From Bacteroidales bacterium UBA1800 (GTDB lineage: Bacteria; Bacteroidota; Bacteroidia; Bacteroidales; VadinHA17), in NCBI GenBank assembly GCA_002319915.1, contig DCFQ01000021.1:98811-162810 (forward strand): a stretch of 64,000 nt of DNA. The letters run 5' to 3'. Made by a program: the position numbers and the translations under genes. The notes below the pieces were generated by a model that worked only from the letters and a program-made list of their open reading frames with translations, was not told the origin of the DNA and did no database searches. Of this stretch, positions 34,835 to 44,486 are shown piece after piece. Each line of letters begins with the position of its first letter. Positions within the stretch are counted from its first letter, which is position 1.

Positions 34835-37270
34835 ATGAAATACGGTCATTTTGACGATGAGAACCGTGAATACGTGATAACCAACCCGCGTACTCCATGG
34901 CCATGGATCAACTATCTCGGAAATGAGGATTTCTTCTCCCTGATCTCGAACTCCGGCGGAGGATATTCATTCTACAAAGATGCCAAATTCAGAAGGATTA
35001 CCCGTTACAGGTACAATAATGTACCAATGGATGACGGGGGGAAATACTTCTATATAAAGGATGGAGATGAGGTTTGGTCACCGGGATGGAAACCCTGCAG
35101 GACTGAACTCGACAGCTATGAATGCCGGCACGGGATGAATTACACTGTGATAAGCGGGGAAAAGAACGGCCTCAGCGCACAGGTCCTTTACTTCGTACCG
35201 CTTAACACCTGGGCCGAGGTTCAGAAAGTTACCATCACGAACAACTCAGGCGGGAGGAAAAGCATCAAGCTCTTCTCATTCGTAGAATGGTGCCTGTGGA
35301 ATGCAGCTTCGGATATGGAGAATTTCCAGAGGAACTTTTCCACCGGGGAAGTTGAAATCGCCGGTTCAGTAATTTATCACAAGACGGAATACAAGGAACG
35401 GCGGAACCATTATGCTTTTTACTCTGTCAATGCCCCGGTTCAGGGATTTGAGACCGACAGGGAATCATTCTTCGGGTTATATAACGGATTTGACCATCCG
35501 CAGGCGGTGTTTGAAGGAAGCCCGCGAAACAGCGTTGCCCACGGCTGGTCGCCAATTGCTTCCCATTTCCTGGAAATAGAGCTCGGCCCGGGTGAGAAGA
35601 GGGAACTTGTTTTTGTCCTGGGATATGTCGAGAACGGCGATGAAGAGAAATGGGAATCGAAAGGGGTGATCAACAAGAAGAAAGCCCTGGAAACGATAGC
35701 CCGTTTTGACTCGGTTGCAAAAGTGGATGCCGCGTTGGCCGGGCTCCGGGAATACTGGGACAGGCTTCTTAGCATATTCACGGTTGATTCGGGTGACAAA
35801 AAGCTTGACAGGATAGTGAATACATGGAACCAGTACCAGTGCATGATCACATTCTGCTTCTCCCGTTCAGCTTCCTTCTTCGAGTCAGGAATAGGTCGCG
35901 GGATGGGGTTCCGGGATTCAAACCAGGATCTGATTGGTTTTGTCCACCAGATCCCCGAAAGGGCAAGGGAACGAATTCTTGATATTGCTTCGACACAGTT
36001 CCCGGACGGCGGGTGCTATCACCAGTACCAGCCGCTGACGAAAAGGGGGAACAACGATATCGGGGGTGGATTCAACGACGATCCCCTGTGGCTCATCCTG
36101 GGGACTACCAGCTATATAAAGGAAACCGGCGATTTCAGCATCCTCGGCGAGACCGTGCCATTCGACAATGATATGACCATTGCCCGTTCGCTCTTTGATC
36201 ACCTCACGGTTTCATTTGACCATGTAATAAACAACCTCGGGCCCCATGGGCTGCCGTTGATCGGACGGGCCGACTGGAACGACTGCCTTAATCTTAACTG
36301 CTTCTCGAATGATCCCAATGAGTCATTCCAGACAACCGAAAACAAGACCGAAGGATCAAAGGCTGAGTCGGTTATGATAGCCGGGCTCTTTGTTGCATAC
36401 GGCCGGGAATATGCCGAACTCTGCATGAGGACCGGGAAGGAGGCTGAAGCTTCACGTGCCCATAAAGAGGCGGGAAAGATGGCTGAGACAATAAAGAAAT
36501 ACGGTTGGGACGGTGAATGGTTCATAAGGGCTTATGACTATTTCGGCAGAAAGGTAGGAAGCAATGAGAATGAGGAAGGCAAGATCTTCATAGAATCACA
36601 GGGCTGGTGCACAATGGCCGGGATCGGCAGCGAAGAAGGGATGTGCCGGAAAGCACTCGATGCAGTAAAGGAACGGCTTGATTGCGAACAGGGGATAGTC
36701 CTCAATAACCCTGCTTTTACAAAGTACATCATTGAATACGGTGAAATATCTTCATACCCCGCAGGATACAAGGAGAACGCCGGTGTGTTCTGCCACAACA
36801 ATCCATGGATAATGATCGGCGAAACGGTTGCGGGTAACGGCGACCGTGCATGGGAATACTACCGCAAGATCTGCCCCTCCTATCTCGAGGAGATCAGCGA
36901 CCTGCATAAGACCGAGCCCTATGTTTATGCCCAGATGATTGCCGGAAAGGATTCCTTCAGACCAGGCGAGGCAAAGAACTCCTGGCTTACCGGGACAGCT
37001 TCCTGGAACTTCTATGCCATTACGCAGTTTATCCTCGGGATCAGGCCTGAATATGACGGGCTGGCCATTGATCCATGCATCCCGCAAACCTGGAAAGGAT
37101 TCAGGGTTTCAAGGAAGTTCAGGGGCGCGGTCTACAATATTGAGGTGCGGAATCTGGACGGGAGGTCAAAAGGATTAAGGGAAATCATTGTCGACGGAAA
37201 AGCCATAGGATCCAATATTGTGCCGGTATTCGGGGACGGCAAGGAACATTCGGTGGTTGTAATCCTGTAG
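34835..37270 (+). CDS. Cellobiose phosphorylase (GH94)
   Basis: Cytosolic inverting phosphorylase that splits cellobiose with phosphate into glucose-1-phosphate and glucose. The 811-aa sequence follows clostridial cellobiose phosphorylase closely from the N-terminus (YVITNPRTPWPWINYLG) through FRRITRYRYNNVP, ESYECRHG-like SYECRHG, RNFSTGEVEI and GFRDSNQDL. The catalytic acid is Asp480 in GRADWNDCLNL. Conserved segments YHQYQPLT and CHNNPWI also fit cellobiose rather than chitobiose phosphorylase. It is co-transcribed with the upstream symporter. No beta-glucosidase is adjacent, so degradation is phosphorolytic. Confidence 0.93.
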   Translation: MKYGHFDDENREYVITNPRTPWPWINYLGNEDFFSLISNSGGGYSFYKDAKFRRITRYRYNNVPMDDGGKYFYIKDGDEVWSPGWKPCRTELDSYECRHGMNYTVISGEKNGLSAQVLYFVPLNTWAEVQKVTITNNSGGRKSIKLFSFVEWCLWNAASDMENFQRNFSTGEVEIAGSVIYHKTEYKERRNHYAFYSVNAPVQGFETDRESFFGLYNGFDHPQAVFEGSPRNSVAHGWSPIASHFLEIELGPGEKRELVFVLGYVENGDEEKWESKGVINKKKALETIARFDSVAKVDAALAGLREYWDRLLSIFTVDSGDKKLDRIVNTWNQYQCMITFCFSRSASFFESGIGRGMGFRDSNQDLIGFVHQIPERARERILDIASTQFPDGGCYHQYQPLTKRGNNDIGGGFNDDPLWLILGTTSYIKETGDFSILGETVPFDNDMTIARSLFDHLTVSFDHVINNLGPHGLPLIGRADWNDCLNLNCFSNDPNESFQTTENKTEGSKAESVMIAGLFVAYGREYAELCMRTGKEAEASRAHKEAGKMAETIKKYGWDGEWFIRAYDYFGRKVGSNENEEGKIFIESQGWCTMAGIGSEEGMCRKALDAVKERLDCEQGIVLNNPAFTKYIIEYGEISSYPAGYKENAGVFCHNNPWIMIGETVAGNGDRAWEYYRKICPSYLEEISDLHKTEPYVYAQMIAGKDSFRPGEAKNSWLTGTASWNFYAITQFILGIRPEYDGLAIDPCIPQTWKGFRVSRKFRGAVYNIEVRNLDGRSKGLREIIVDGKAIGSNIVPVFGDGKEHSVVVIL

Positions 37271-37401
37271 GAGTAAGAGTGACTATTTTTTTTCAGAGAT
37301 CAGCGAGAAGAAACAGAAGGCATGGAGACACCTGCGATCCTCAGTGCTGAATCCGTGACCCTCTGTGAAACAATTTTCAAGAGCAAAAAAGTTCATTAAT
37401 C

Positions 37402-38160
37402 CTACCGGTCGATCCATTTTTTGAACTCCCCGACCTTTTCGCGGCTCACGACAAAAAGCTCATCCTTTTCCAGGTTCTTTACGGTAAGCTGCATTCTGTT
37501 CGAAGAGTAGCTGTACATCAATGAAATAGCATCAATATTCACTATGCACTCCCGGTTGATCCTGAAAAATTTACCGGGGTCAAGCATACTCTGGAGCTGA
37601 TCGAGTGAATAATCAATCCCGTAATCCCTTCCCTGGTTATCAGTCAGAAAGACATTCCTCTCGCTGATGTGGAAATGGCTTATCTCCCTGGTTGTGACCG
37701 ACCGGTACTTTTCGCCTGTTCTTATGAGGAACCTCGTTTTATACTGGGTCCGGAATTCATGAATAAGCTGCTTGAAATCCCTTTTGAAAGGGTCCTTGTC
37801 AGCATAAAAAAACTTGTTGAATTTCTGGATTGCATTCCTGAGGGATTCCTCATCAATCGGTTTCAGGAGATAATCAACACTGTTCACCTTAAATGCTTTC
37901 AGGGTATACTCGTCGTAAGCGGTTGTGAATATTACAGGGAACTCAACATTGATCGTCTCGAAGATCTCGAAGCACAACCCGTCGTCAAGCTGGATATCCA
38001 TCAGGACAAGATCCGGTTCCGGCTTGTCCTGGAGCCTGTTGATAGCATCCTCCACGGTCTCGATAACTCCAATGACCGAGACTGATTTATCAATTTTCCT
38101 TAGCAGCTTGACTATCTTCTCCGCTGCCGGTCTTTCATTTTCAATTACAAGTATTTTCAT
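37402..38160 (-). CDS. LytTR-family response regulator
   Basis: Transcription regulator of 252 aa. The REC domain (1-120) has the acceptor Asp55 (LVLMDIQLDDG), TTAYDEY and the LLKP lysine. Its first acidic patch reads ENE instead of DDE, which is seen in many LytTR regulators. The LytTR DNA-binding domain (about 145-250) contains KYRSVTTREISHF, FFRINRECIVNIDAI and LPV-type final strands. Its start overlaps the upstream kinase stop by 4 nt (38157-38160), indicating translational coupling. The targets are unknown. Confidence 0.92.
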   Translation of the reverse strand: MKILVIENERPAAEKIVKLLRKIDKSVSVIGVIETVEDAINRLQDKPEPDLVLMDIQLDDGLCFEIFETINVEFPVIFTTAYDEYTLKAFKVNSVDYLLKPIDEESLRNAIQKFNKFFYADKDPFKRDFKQLIHEFRTQYKTRFLIRTGEKYRSVTTREISHFHISERNVFLTDNQGRDYGIDYSLDQLQSMLDPGKFFRINRECIVNIDAISLMYSYSSNRMQLTVKNLEKDELFVVSREKVGEFKKWIDR

Positions 38161-39203
38161 ATCAGTGGCAGTTTAACTATGAACTGGTCCCCTGTCTCTT
38201 CCACATTCAGCTCCTTCCCGCACCGCAGCCTTATCCGTTCCGAAAGATTCCTGAGGCCAATATTCGTCGACTTAAGCTGTGTTGCTTTTCGCTGCAGGTT
38301 ATTTCTGACAACTATTGATTTCCCCTCGAGGAAAACATCTATCCTCAGTTTGCTTTCCCTAGTGGCAATATTATGCTTGATGGCATTCTCGATCAGTATC
38401 TGCAGGGATACGGGAACAATTTCATAGTTGTCAGGATCCGGGACATCAATGGAAAGCAGGATCTTCTCATCATCCCTTACCCTGTGAAGGCTGAAATAAT
38501 CCGTGAGAAAGTTCAGCTCTGTGCTGAGGGGCACTTTGTCTTTCTGTCCGTTCTCAAGGATATACCTGTAAACTGACGACATGTTTTGTATGAACCGATC
38601 AGCCGCCTCAGGCTGGGAGTGGATCAGCGAGGAAATCGTATTCAGGCTGTTAAACAGGAAATGAGGGTTCACCTGACTTTTCAGCGTTTCATTCTGAAAT
38701 ATAAGATTCTCCTCTCTAAGTTTCTGCTCCCTCCTGAGAGAGGTCTGCCATAGTAAAACTACAAACACAATCCCGCCAAAGGTAAGCCCCTTGATCGTTG
38801 ACTTAAACCAAGATTTAAGCCCTGAATGCTTAAGGAATTCCGTAATTTCAGAAAGATTGTTTCCCCTGAGCAAAGCCATGGAATACTGCAGAATAAGAAA
38901 GATAACAAGCGAGAATAACAGGCAGCCTGAAATAAAAATAACAAATCTGACCAATACCAACCTGGTAATATCCGCCGGGCTTCTGTCAAAATTGACCTTC
39001 GAAAAAAGCAGATTCCCGATAAGAATGAACACTTCGAGCTGGGTCATGAGAATGATGAACAAGCTTGCAGAGGAATAGGGATCGCGGAACTCCTTCCTGG
39101 CGATCATCATGAAGAAGGTCACAACCAGCGAAAGCAAGAAGATCAGGATATGCGATAGGGGTTTCCGCAAATTCAGTATATCCGAGAGGGCGAAGGATTT
39201 CAT
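38157..39203 (-). CDS. LytS/YehU-type sensor histidine kinase
   Basis: Membrane kinase of 348 aa from the ATG at 39203 (an upstream in-frame TTG at 39221 is disfavoured). There are four hydrophobic segments in residues 18-155, then a cytosolic coil (RREQKLREENLIFQNE). The phosphoacceptor is His181 in NPHFLFNSLNT (His_kinase family). The ATPase part has ILIENAIKHN and a NIGLRNLSERI segment. There is no large periplasmic sensor domain. It lies between a secreted protein and its response regulator in one operon. Confidence 0.92.
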   Translation of the reverse strand: MKSFALSDILNLRKPLSHILIFLLSLVVTFFMMIARKEFRDPYSSASLFIILMTQLEVFILIGNLLFSKVNFDRSPADITRLVLVRFVIFISGCLLFSLVIFLILQYSMALLRGNNLSEITEFLKHSGLKSWFKSTIKGLTFGGIVFVVLLWQTSLRREQKLREENLIFQNETLKSQVNPHFLFNSLNTISSLIHSQPEAADRFIQNMSSVYRYILENGQKDKVPLSTELNFLTDYFSLHRVRDDEKILLSIDVPDPDNYEIVPVSLQILIENAIKHNIATRESKLRIDVFLEGKSIVVRNNLQRKATQLKSTNIGLRNLSERIRLRCGKELNVEETGDQFIVKLPLI

Positions 39204-39224
39204 AATATCAAAATTAACCAAACT

Positions 39225-40076
39225 TTAATTAATTCGTTCCACTGTAAGTTCCCTGATCGTCTTTGTCATGAACTTGTCCTTAAGACCGGTCACTTCAATT
39301 TCCTGGAATGTCGCGCTGTAGATTTCAGCGAATTCAATCTGCCTTGTTTTAAGGGAGACCCAGGTATTTCCCCAATACTGTTCGGTCCCTTTTGTATTTA
39401 CATTGTTCACATGGATAGCCACCTTGTTGTTAAGCGCCCTGTATTCGATCACTGCACACAGCTGGCCGTTCCTGACCGATATTCCTGTCCAGCAGAGCTG
39501 AATGGAGGCATGGTTGTATTTCCCTATGCCGGCCATGTCGAATTCGCCCTTTATGTCAGGCAGGCTGATCACCTTATTGATCTTCAGAGAGTCATTGTAC
39601 CTCCACGCGAAGAGCTCGACACTCAGCATGTCCCAGATAAGGTTCCTGGCGAAAATATTGTCAATCGATGTCGGAAATGATTTGAAGCTCTCTTCGTTCA
39701 TCATGCCGCTCGATGGGATATACTTGAAGTTCTCCATGAACTCTTGTTTTTTCCCCTGTCCGAACGGTGCTGCCTCGTCTTTTGAATCTGAGACGGATAC
39801 ATTGGCCCATTGTGAATATCCGCCACTATAACCGCGGGTATAATCACCGGTTACCATGGTTTTCCCGGTGAAATTTCCATATATGTCCATATTCTTGTAA
39901 ACGGCTATCATCCTGTATTTTTGGAGGTTGCCATTATCAGCCGGCCTGCCCGCAGGAAGTGCAGTCATATATTCCCTTGTAAGCTTGTTCAGGTTCTGCC
40001 CATAACAGGATGCGGGGATCAGCAGGGAGGGAAGGATCAGTCCCATTGTCATTAAAAATGCCAGTCTGGTTTTCAT
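39225..40076 (-). CDS. Secreted protein of unknown function in the LytTR operon
   Basis: Protein of 283 aa from the ATG at 40076, with a signal peptide (LAFLMTMGLILPSLLIPASCYGQ). The mature part has beta-rich stretches (YSGGYSQWANVSVSD, GNTWVSLKTRQIEFAEIYSATFQ). I do not recognise the family. Its stop lies 21 nt upstream of the kinase start, so it heads the operon and may be the sensed or sensing component. Confidence 0.78.
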   Translation of the reverse strand: MKTRLAFLMTMGLILPSLLIPASCYGQNLNKLTREYMTALPAGRPADNGNLQKYRMIAVYKNMDIYGNFTGKTMVTGDYTRGYSGGYSQWANVSVSDSKDEAAPFGQGKKQEFMENFKYIPSSGMMNEESFKSFPTSIDNIFARNLIWDMLSVELFAWRYNDSLKINKVISLPDIKGEFDMAGIGKYNHASIQLCWTGISVRNGQLCAVIEYRALNNKVAIHVNNVNTKGTEQYWGNTWVSLKTRQIEFAEIYSATFQEIEVTGLKDKFMTKTIRELTVERIN

Positions 40077-40426
40077 AGCTATTATATTAGGATTCGACAA
40101 TTACTACGATCCAAAGAAACATGCAGGGAAGGCCAGGAAAAAATAAAACATGCGGAATGGTACTGACTGAATGCCGAACCGTATAATCGGGTGCATGAAC
40201 CGTAACCCGGCAAAGTGCTGATTCTTCACCAATGGGATCCACACCCTCACCTTGTAACCTGGAACCCTGCACTATAACCGCAATAATATGCAGAATAATC
40301 AGTTATTATACTACCTGATCTCCGGCACCCTACCGGGTCCCGGATGAATTCAGTATGAGAAGCTTGTGGTCTGCATAAAAGTTTTGTAATAAATGATGCC
40401 GCTGGTCTTTTGATCAATTTGAAAAC
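40077..40426. other. Divergent intergenic region with decayed 7-nt repeats
   Basis: This spacer lies between the LytTR operon and the ABC transporter. Around 40245-40280 it holds a loose array of about 7-nt units (CTTGTAA, CCTGGAA, CCCTGCA, CTATAAC). GTTTTGTAATAAATG at 40381 could include a start-proximal promoter part, but no -33/-7 pair fits. No small gene was identified. Confidence 0.4.
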
Positions 40427-43400
40427 ATGAGTGAGGAGATACTTAAGGCGCTGATCGAGCTTTTTGCCCTGATAGTAAAGCAGGATGACGGAATCATTAA
40501 GGAGGAGCGTGATTATGTTTTGAATTTTCTCGATAAGCAGCTGAATATAAACACGCTGATCAAATACATGCTTCTGTTCGATGAACTGACCAGTCCCGGC
40601 AGGGAGGTGAAGGATGACATTGAAAGCAATTCGGGCTCGATCAGGGAATCATTCCGCATACTTAATATCTGCAAGCAGGTAAACAAAACCCTTAACAAAG
40701 GCCAGAAGATAGTTGTGCTGATCCATCTGTATGAGCTTATCAAGATCAGCAAGAAGTTCACGCACAACAGGATAGACATAATATCTGTTGTTTCGGAAGT
40801 TTTCAGGATCATTCCTGCCGAATTTGCCGCAATCGAGCAGTTTGTGAAAAATGATGACCCGAGGGAGATCAGGAACCCGTCGATACTCATTTTCAGGCCT
40901 GGCATCACGGCCTGCGAGATCTGCAACAAGGTTCATGAGAGGCATGAGGATACTGCCGTAATCTTCCTGATGGTCCCGAGCGTCGATCTTTACTTTGTCA
41001 AGTACTATTCTAACGATCAGCTCTCACTGAACGGTCTGGCGATAGTCAAGGGACAGATTTACTCGTTCGCGGAGGGAAGCGTGTTGAGGTCAAACTACGG
41101 CCATCCATATTATTTCAGCGATATTTTCGCCAGGTTCCATTCGAGTGTAAATACCCAGAAACTCTCTTTCAGGGTCCGGAATGTCAGCTACAGGTTGCCC
41201 AACCATCAGAAGATCCTTTCGGACCTGAGCTTTTCTGCCGAGCAGAACAACCTGGTAGGCATCATGGGTGCAAGCGGCTCAGGGAAGACCACATTGCTGA
41301 ATGTGATGAGCGGGATAAGCAAGCCGGCAACCGGGACTGTTACCCTTAACAAGCTTGATGTCTTCCGCGACAACGGGAAGCTTGAAGGGGTCATAGGTTA
41401 TGTCCCCCAGGACGATCTCCTCATCGAGGACCTTACCGTTTTTGAAAACCTCTACTACGCTGCCTGCCAGTGTTTCGGGAACAAATCCCATGAGGACACT
41501 TCAGGCCTGGTGGAGCAGATGCTTGCCTCGATGGGGCTTTCAGACAAAAAAGACCTGAAGGTAGGCAGTGTGATGGATAAGGTGATCAGCGGCGGACAGA
41601 GGAAGAGGCTCAATATTGCACTTGAACTCATCAGGCAGCCATCCGTGCTGTTTGTTGATGAACCCACATCAGGCCTCTCTTCAAAGGATTCCGAAAACAT
41701 AATGGTGCTTCTCCGTGAGCTTGCTCTCAAAGGTAAGCTGGTGTTTACGGTGATCCATCAGCCTTCGTCCGACATTTACAAAATGTTTGATAAAGTGATC
41801 ATCCTCGACCAGGGAGGATTCATGGTTTACTACGGGAACCCGATCGATTCGGTGATTTATTTTAAAACCCTTGACTCACAAATAGATGCCAGCGAAGGGG
41901 AATGCATGGCCTGCGGCAATGTCAATCCCGAGATCATCTTCAAGATACTTGAGAAACAGGTCGTCGATGAATTCGGGAATTATACCGAAACACGAAAGGT
42001 CAAACCGCGGGAATGGTCGGAAAAATTCAAAAGCCAGCAGCTTCCCGATTCCGCTTCCGAGGCAGATGACCAGCCGGAGAAGAACCTTCATCAGCCCGGC
42101 AAATTAAGGCAGTTCGCTCTCTTCTTCTCAAGGGATCTCAAAAGCAAGATTTCAAATGTCCAGTACGTACTGCTGACCGTGCTTGTGGCTCCGGTTCTTG
42201 CATTCATACTGGCGTTCATCATAAGGTACATACCTGACCAGTCCTCATTGGTTTATCATTTTGCTGAAAATGATAATATCCCGACGTACATCTTCATGTG
42301 CGTCATCGTCTCCCTGTTCCTGGGTCTCACTATCAGCGCCGAAGAGATATTTCACGACAGGAAGATACTGAGGAGGGAGCAATTCCTTAACCTCAGCAGG
42401 GGCAGTTACCTGAGTGCAAAGGTCGCTCTTCTTGCCGTCATTTCAGCACTGCAATCCCTGCTGTTTGTCCTGGTGGCAAACCCGATCCTCGGGATAAAGG
42501 GCATGCTGTTATATTACTGGCTGGCGCTTTTTGCCACAGCAGTTTGTGCAAATATGATTGGTCTTATCATATCCTCCACCTTTAATTCGGTGATCACGAT
42601 CTATGTGGTTGTCCCCCTGCTGATAATCCCGATGATGGTCCTCAGCGGAGCGATGTTCCCGTTCAACAAGCTGAACAGGAATATCACCAGGATCGACAAG
42701 GTCCCGTTTCTGGCGGAGCTCATGCCGACCCGCTGGAGCTACGAGGCTCTGATGGTTAGCCAGTTCATGAACAACCGTTACAGTTCGATGCCTGTCGACG
42801 GGAAGAAGGAGACCATCTACTCCGTCCAGAAAAAGATCAACCAGGCCGATTTCAATTCAGCGTACAGGATACCTTCGACGATCAGTGTGATCGGGCATGC
42901 AAAGTCCCGTCTCGGTTCTGAACCGGGTAATCCCCCTGTACAGGCAGGGTACGGTCCGGAGGAGGACCTTCACCTGATAAGGAACGAATTAAAAGAGATA
43001 ACTGAGGCATCAGGATTGCCTGAGTTTGCAATGGCCGGCAGCCTGTATCCCGGAAGGTTTACGGCCGGCGCCGCCGACTCACTGGTCTCCTGGCTTGGAT
43101 ACGCCGCAGGTGTGTTCAATCATGCCGCCAACAGTACAGCCGGCCTCAAAGACAGGTTCATCAACATTAACGGGCTGAATGTCAGAAGTCTCGAGAAACT
43201 CTACTATAACTACAAGCTTGAAGAGATAGTAACAAAGTACTATGAGACCGATAAGATCCTGAGGTACAAGGACTCTTTTGTGCAAAATATGAATCCGGTG
43301 TATAATGATCCGTCATTCAAGGGTTTACTGAGGTTCCGAACACATTTCTTCGCTCCTTCCAAGTATTTCCTCGGGATCAGGATCAGCACCTTCTCATTCA

Positions 43401-43501
43401 ATATTCTGTTTATAGGTTTGATTGCCATGTTTTCATACCTGATACTCTATTTTGACGTTCTTAACAGGATCGTCAGGCTAACAAAAAGATTTAAAATCTG
43501 A
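40427..43501 (+). CDS. ABCG-like ABC exporter with TerB-like N-terminal domain
   Basis: Fused ATPase-permease of 1024 aa. Residues 1-145 are helical and resemble a TerB-like domain (FALIVKQDDGIIKEERDYVLNFL). Residues 175-240 form a small beta region. The ATPase follows with Walker A GASGSGKTT (about 280), signature ISGGQRKR (about 387) and Walker B VLFVDEPTSGL (about 408), the arrangement of ABCG/White-type transporters. The permease part (from about 570) has six hydrophobic segments, with about 200 soluble residues before the last helix. Likely an exporter of a lipid or hydrophobic compound, substrate unknown. It is followed by a lipoprotein and a secreted protein. Confidence 0.88.
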   Translation: MSEEILKALIELFALIVKQDDGIIKEERDYVLNFLDKQLNINTLIKYMLLFDELTSPGREVKDDIESNSGSIRESFRILNICKQVNKTLNKGQKIVVLIHLYELIKISKKFTHNRIDIISVVSEVFRIIPAEFAAIEQFVKNDDPREIRNPSILIFRPGITACEICNKVHERHEDTAVIFLMVPSVDLYFVKYYSNDQLSLNGLAIVKGQIYSFAEGSVLRSNYGHPYYFSDIFARFHSSVNTQKLSFRVRNVSYRLPNHQKILSDLSFSAEQNNLVGIMGASGSGKTTLLNVMSGISKPATGTVTLNKLDVFRDNGKLEGVIGYVPQDDLLIEDLTVFENLYYAACQCFGNKSHEDTSGLVEQMLASMGLSDKKDLKVGSVMDKVISGGQRKRLNIALELIRQPSVLFVDEPTSGLSSKDSENIMVLLRELALKGKLVFTVIHQPSSDIYKMFDKVIILDQGGFMVYYGNPIDSVIYFKTLDSQIDASEGECMACGNVNPEIIFKILEKQVVDEFGNYTETRKVKPREWSEKFKSQQLPDSASEADDQPEKNLHQPGKLRQFALFFSRDLKSKISNVQYVLLTVLVAPVLAFILAFIIRYIPDQSSLVYHFAENDNIPTYIFMCVIVSLFLGLTISAEEIFHDRKILRREQFLNLSRGSYLSAKVALLAVISALQSLLFVLVANPILGIKGMLLYYWLALFATAVCANMIGLIISSTFNSVITIYVVVPLLIIPMMVLSGAMFPFNKLNRNITRIDKVPFLAELMPTRWSYEALMVSQFMNNRYSSMPVDGKKETIYSVQKKINQADFNSAYRIPSTISVIGHAKSRLGSEPGNPPVQAGYGPEEDLHLIRNELKEITEASGLPEFAMAGSLYPGRFTAGAADSLVSWLGYAAGVFNHAANSTAGLKDRFININGLNVRSLEKLYYNYKLEEIVTKYYETDKILRYKDSFVQNMNPVYNDPSFKGLLRFRTHFFAPSKYFLGIRISTFSFNILFIGLIAMFSYLILYFDVLNRIVRLTKRFKI

Positions 43502-43537
43502 GACAATGATTCAAATGACTTTAAATCCAACTTTTTT

Positions 43538-43545
43538 TATTTTTG
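43538..43545 (+). promoter_or_regulatory. -7 promoter element before the lipoprotein gene
   Basis: TATTTTTG matches TAnnTTTG exactly, 23 nt before the ATG at 43569. No clear TTTG at -33. The lipoprotein and secreted protein may thus be transcribed independently of the ABC gene. Confidence 0.4.
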
Positions 43546-43568
43546 TATTAACGAAATGAATTTCGTGA

Positions 43569-44486
43569 ATGAAAGGAACATTAATTTTAATCCTGTCTGC
43601 TGCCCTGGTGACATTGTTTTCATGCAGGCATTCCTCAAGGAATCCCGGGCAGGTAGTCTACGCGGAAATTGATTCGGTTTCCACCGGGAATGCCGGACAG
43701 TTGAGCGCCGAAGAAGCAGCCGAGGAGATCTCGAGGAATTTTTCCTCCCCGATTGAAATTGCCAATCTTCTCCAGGAGATGAATGTGCCCTATTCTCCCC
43801 AGTACCTGGCATCATCGCTTAAGGCTGCCGATCAGGCGACCTCATTCGACAAGGCAATGGCACTCGGCTTCCTGGGAGCGGACCTTGGTTATGTCAATAT
43901 GTACGAGATGACCGGATCGTCGATTGACCTGCTGAAGTCGATAAAGAAGCTTGCCGATGGGCTGCTGGTCGGCCAATATATCGACTTCGAGACGATCAAG
44001 CGGCTCTCCCTTGAAAAGTCCAACATTGATTCCCTGATGTTCCTGTCGCTCGATTCCTACACGAAGATCGACAAGTACCTGAGGGAAAAAGGCAGGGGAC
44101 ACTTATCATCACTGATGATCGTCAGTGCCTGGATTGAGTCGCAATACCTCGCTGCCCAGGTAATACAGAAATATCAGGACAGGAGGCTCCGGGACCGGAT
44201 CGGGGAACAGGAATACTTCATCGATGACCTTATCAGGCTGATCTCTCCGTATTGCGGCCAGGATGATCAGTTCAGGAAAATATGTGATTACCTGTCGACC
44301 ATTAAGGAGAAATACAGCAAGGTTGAAATCACCTATCACAGGAGCGAGCCTGTCACCGCCGAAAAGGATGGCGGCCTTGTCGTGACCCAGACTGATAGCA
44401 GCTTCGTTGCCATGACTGACAAACAACTAAACGACATAACCTCTGCTATCATCGACATAAGAAATAAACTGATTACCAGTAGATAA
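43569..44486 (+). CDS. Helical lipoprotein of unknown function, ABC-exporter neighbour
   Basis: Lipoprotein of 305 aa with lipobox LFSC (Cys19) followed by RHSSR. The rest is mainly helical, with repeats of short amphipathic helices (IANLLQEMNVPYSPQYLASSL, KALGFLGADLGYV-like). There is no known catalytic motif and I do not recognise the family. It starts 67 nt after the ABC gene, and its stop touches the next start codon (44486/44487), so the two downstream genes form one unit. Confidence 0.78.
   Translation: MKGTLILILSAALVTLFSCRHSSRNPGQVVYAEIDSVSTGNAGQLSAEEAAEEISRNFSSPIEIANLLQEMNVPYSPQYLASSLKAADQATSFDKAMALGFLGADLGYVNMYEMTGSSIDLLKSIKKLADGLLVGQYIDFETIKRLSLEKSNIDSLMFLSLDSYTKIDKYLREKGRGHLSSLMIVSAWIESQYLAAQVIQKYQDRRLRDRIGEQEYFIDDLIRLISPYCGQDDQFRKICDYLSTIKEKYSKVEITYHRSEPVTAEKDGGLVVTQTDSSFVAMTDKQLNDITSAIIDIRNKLITSR

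Noticed and set aside
40649..41730. Leftward ORFs inside the ABC transporter gene
   Set aside because: No start context, no recognisable motifs and complete overlap with a well-supported gene.
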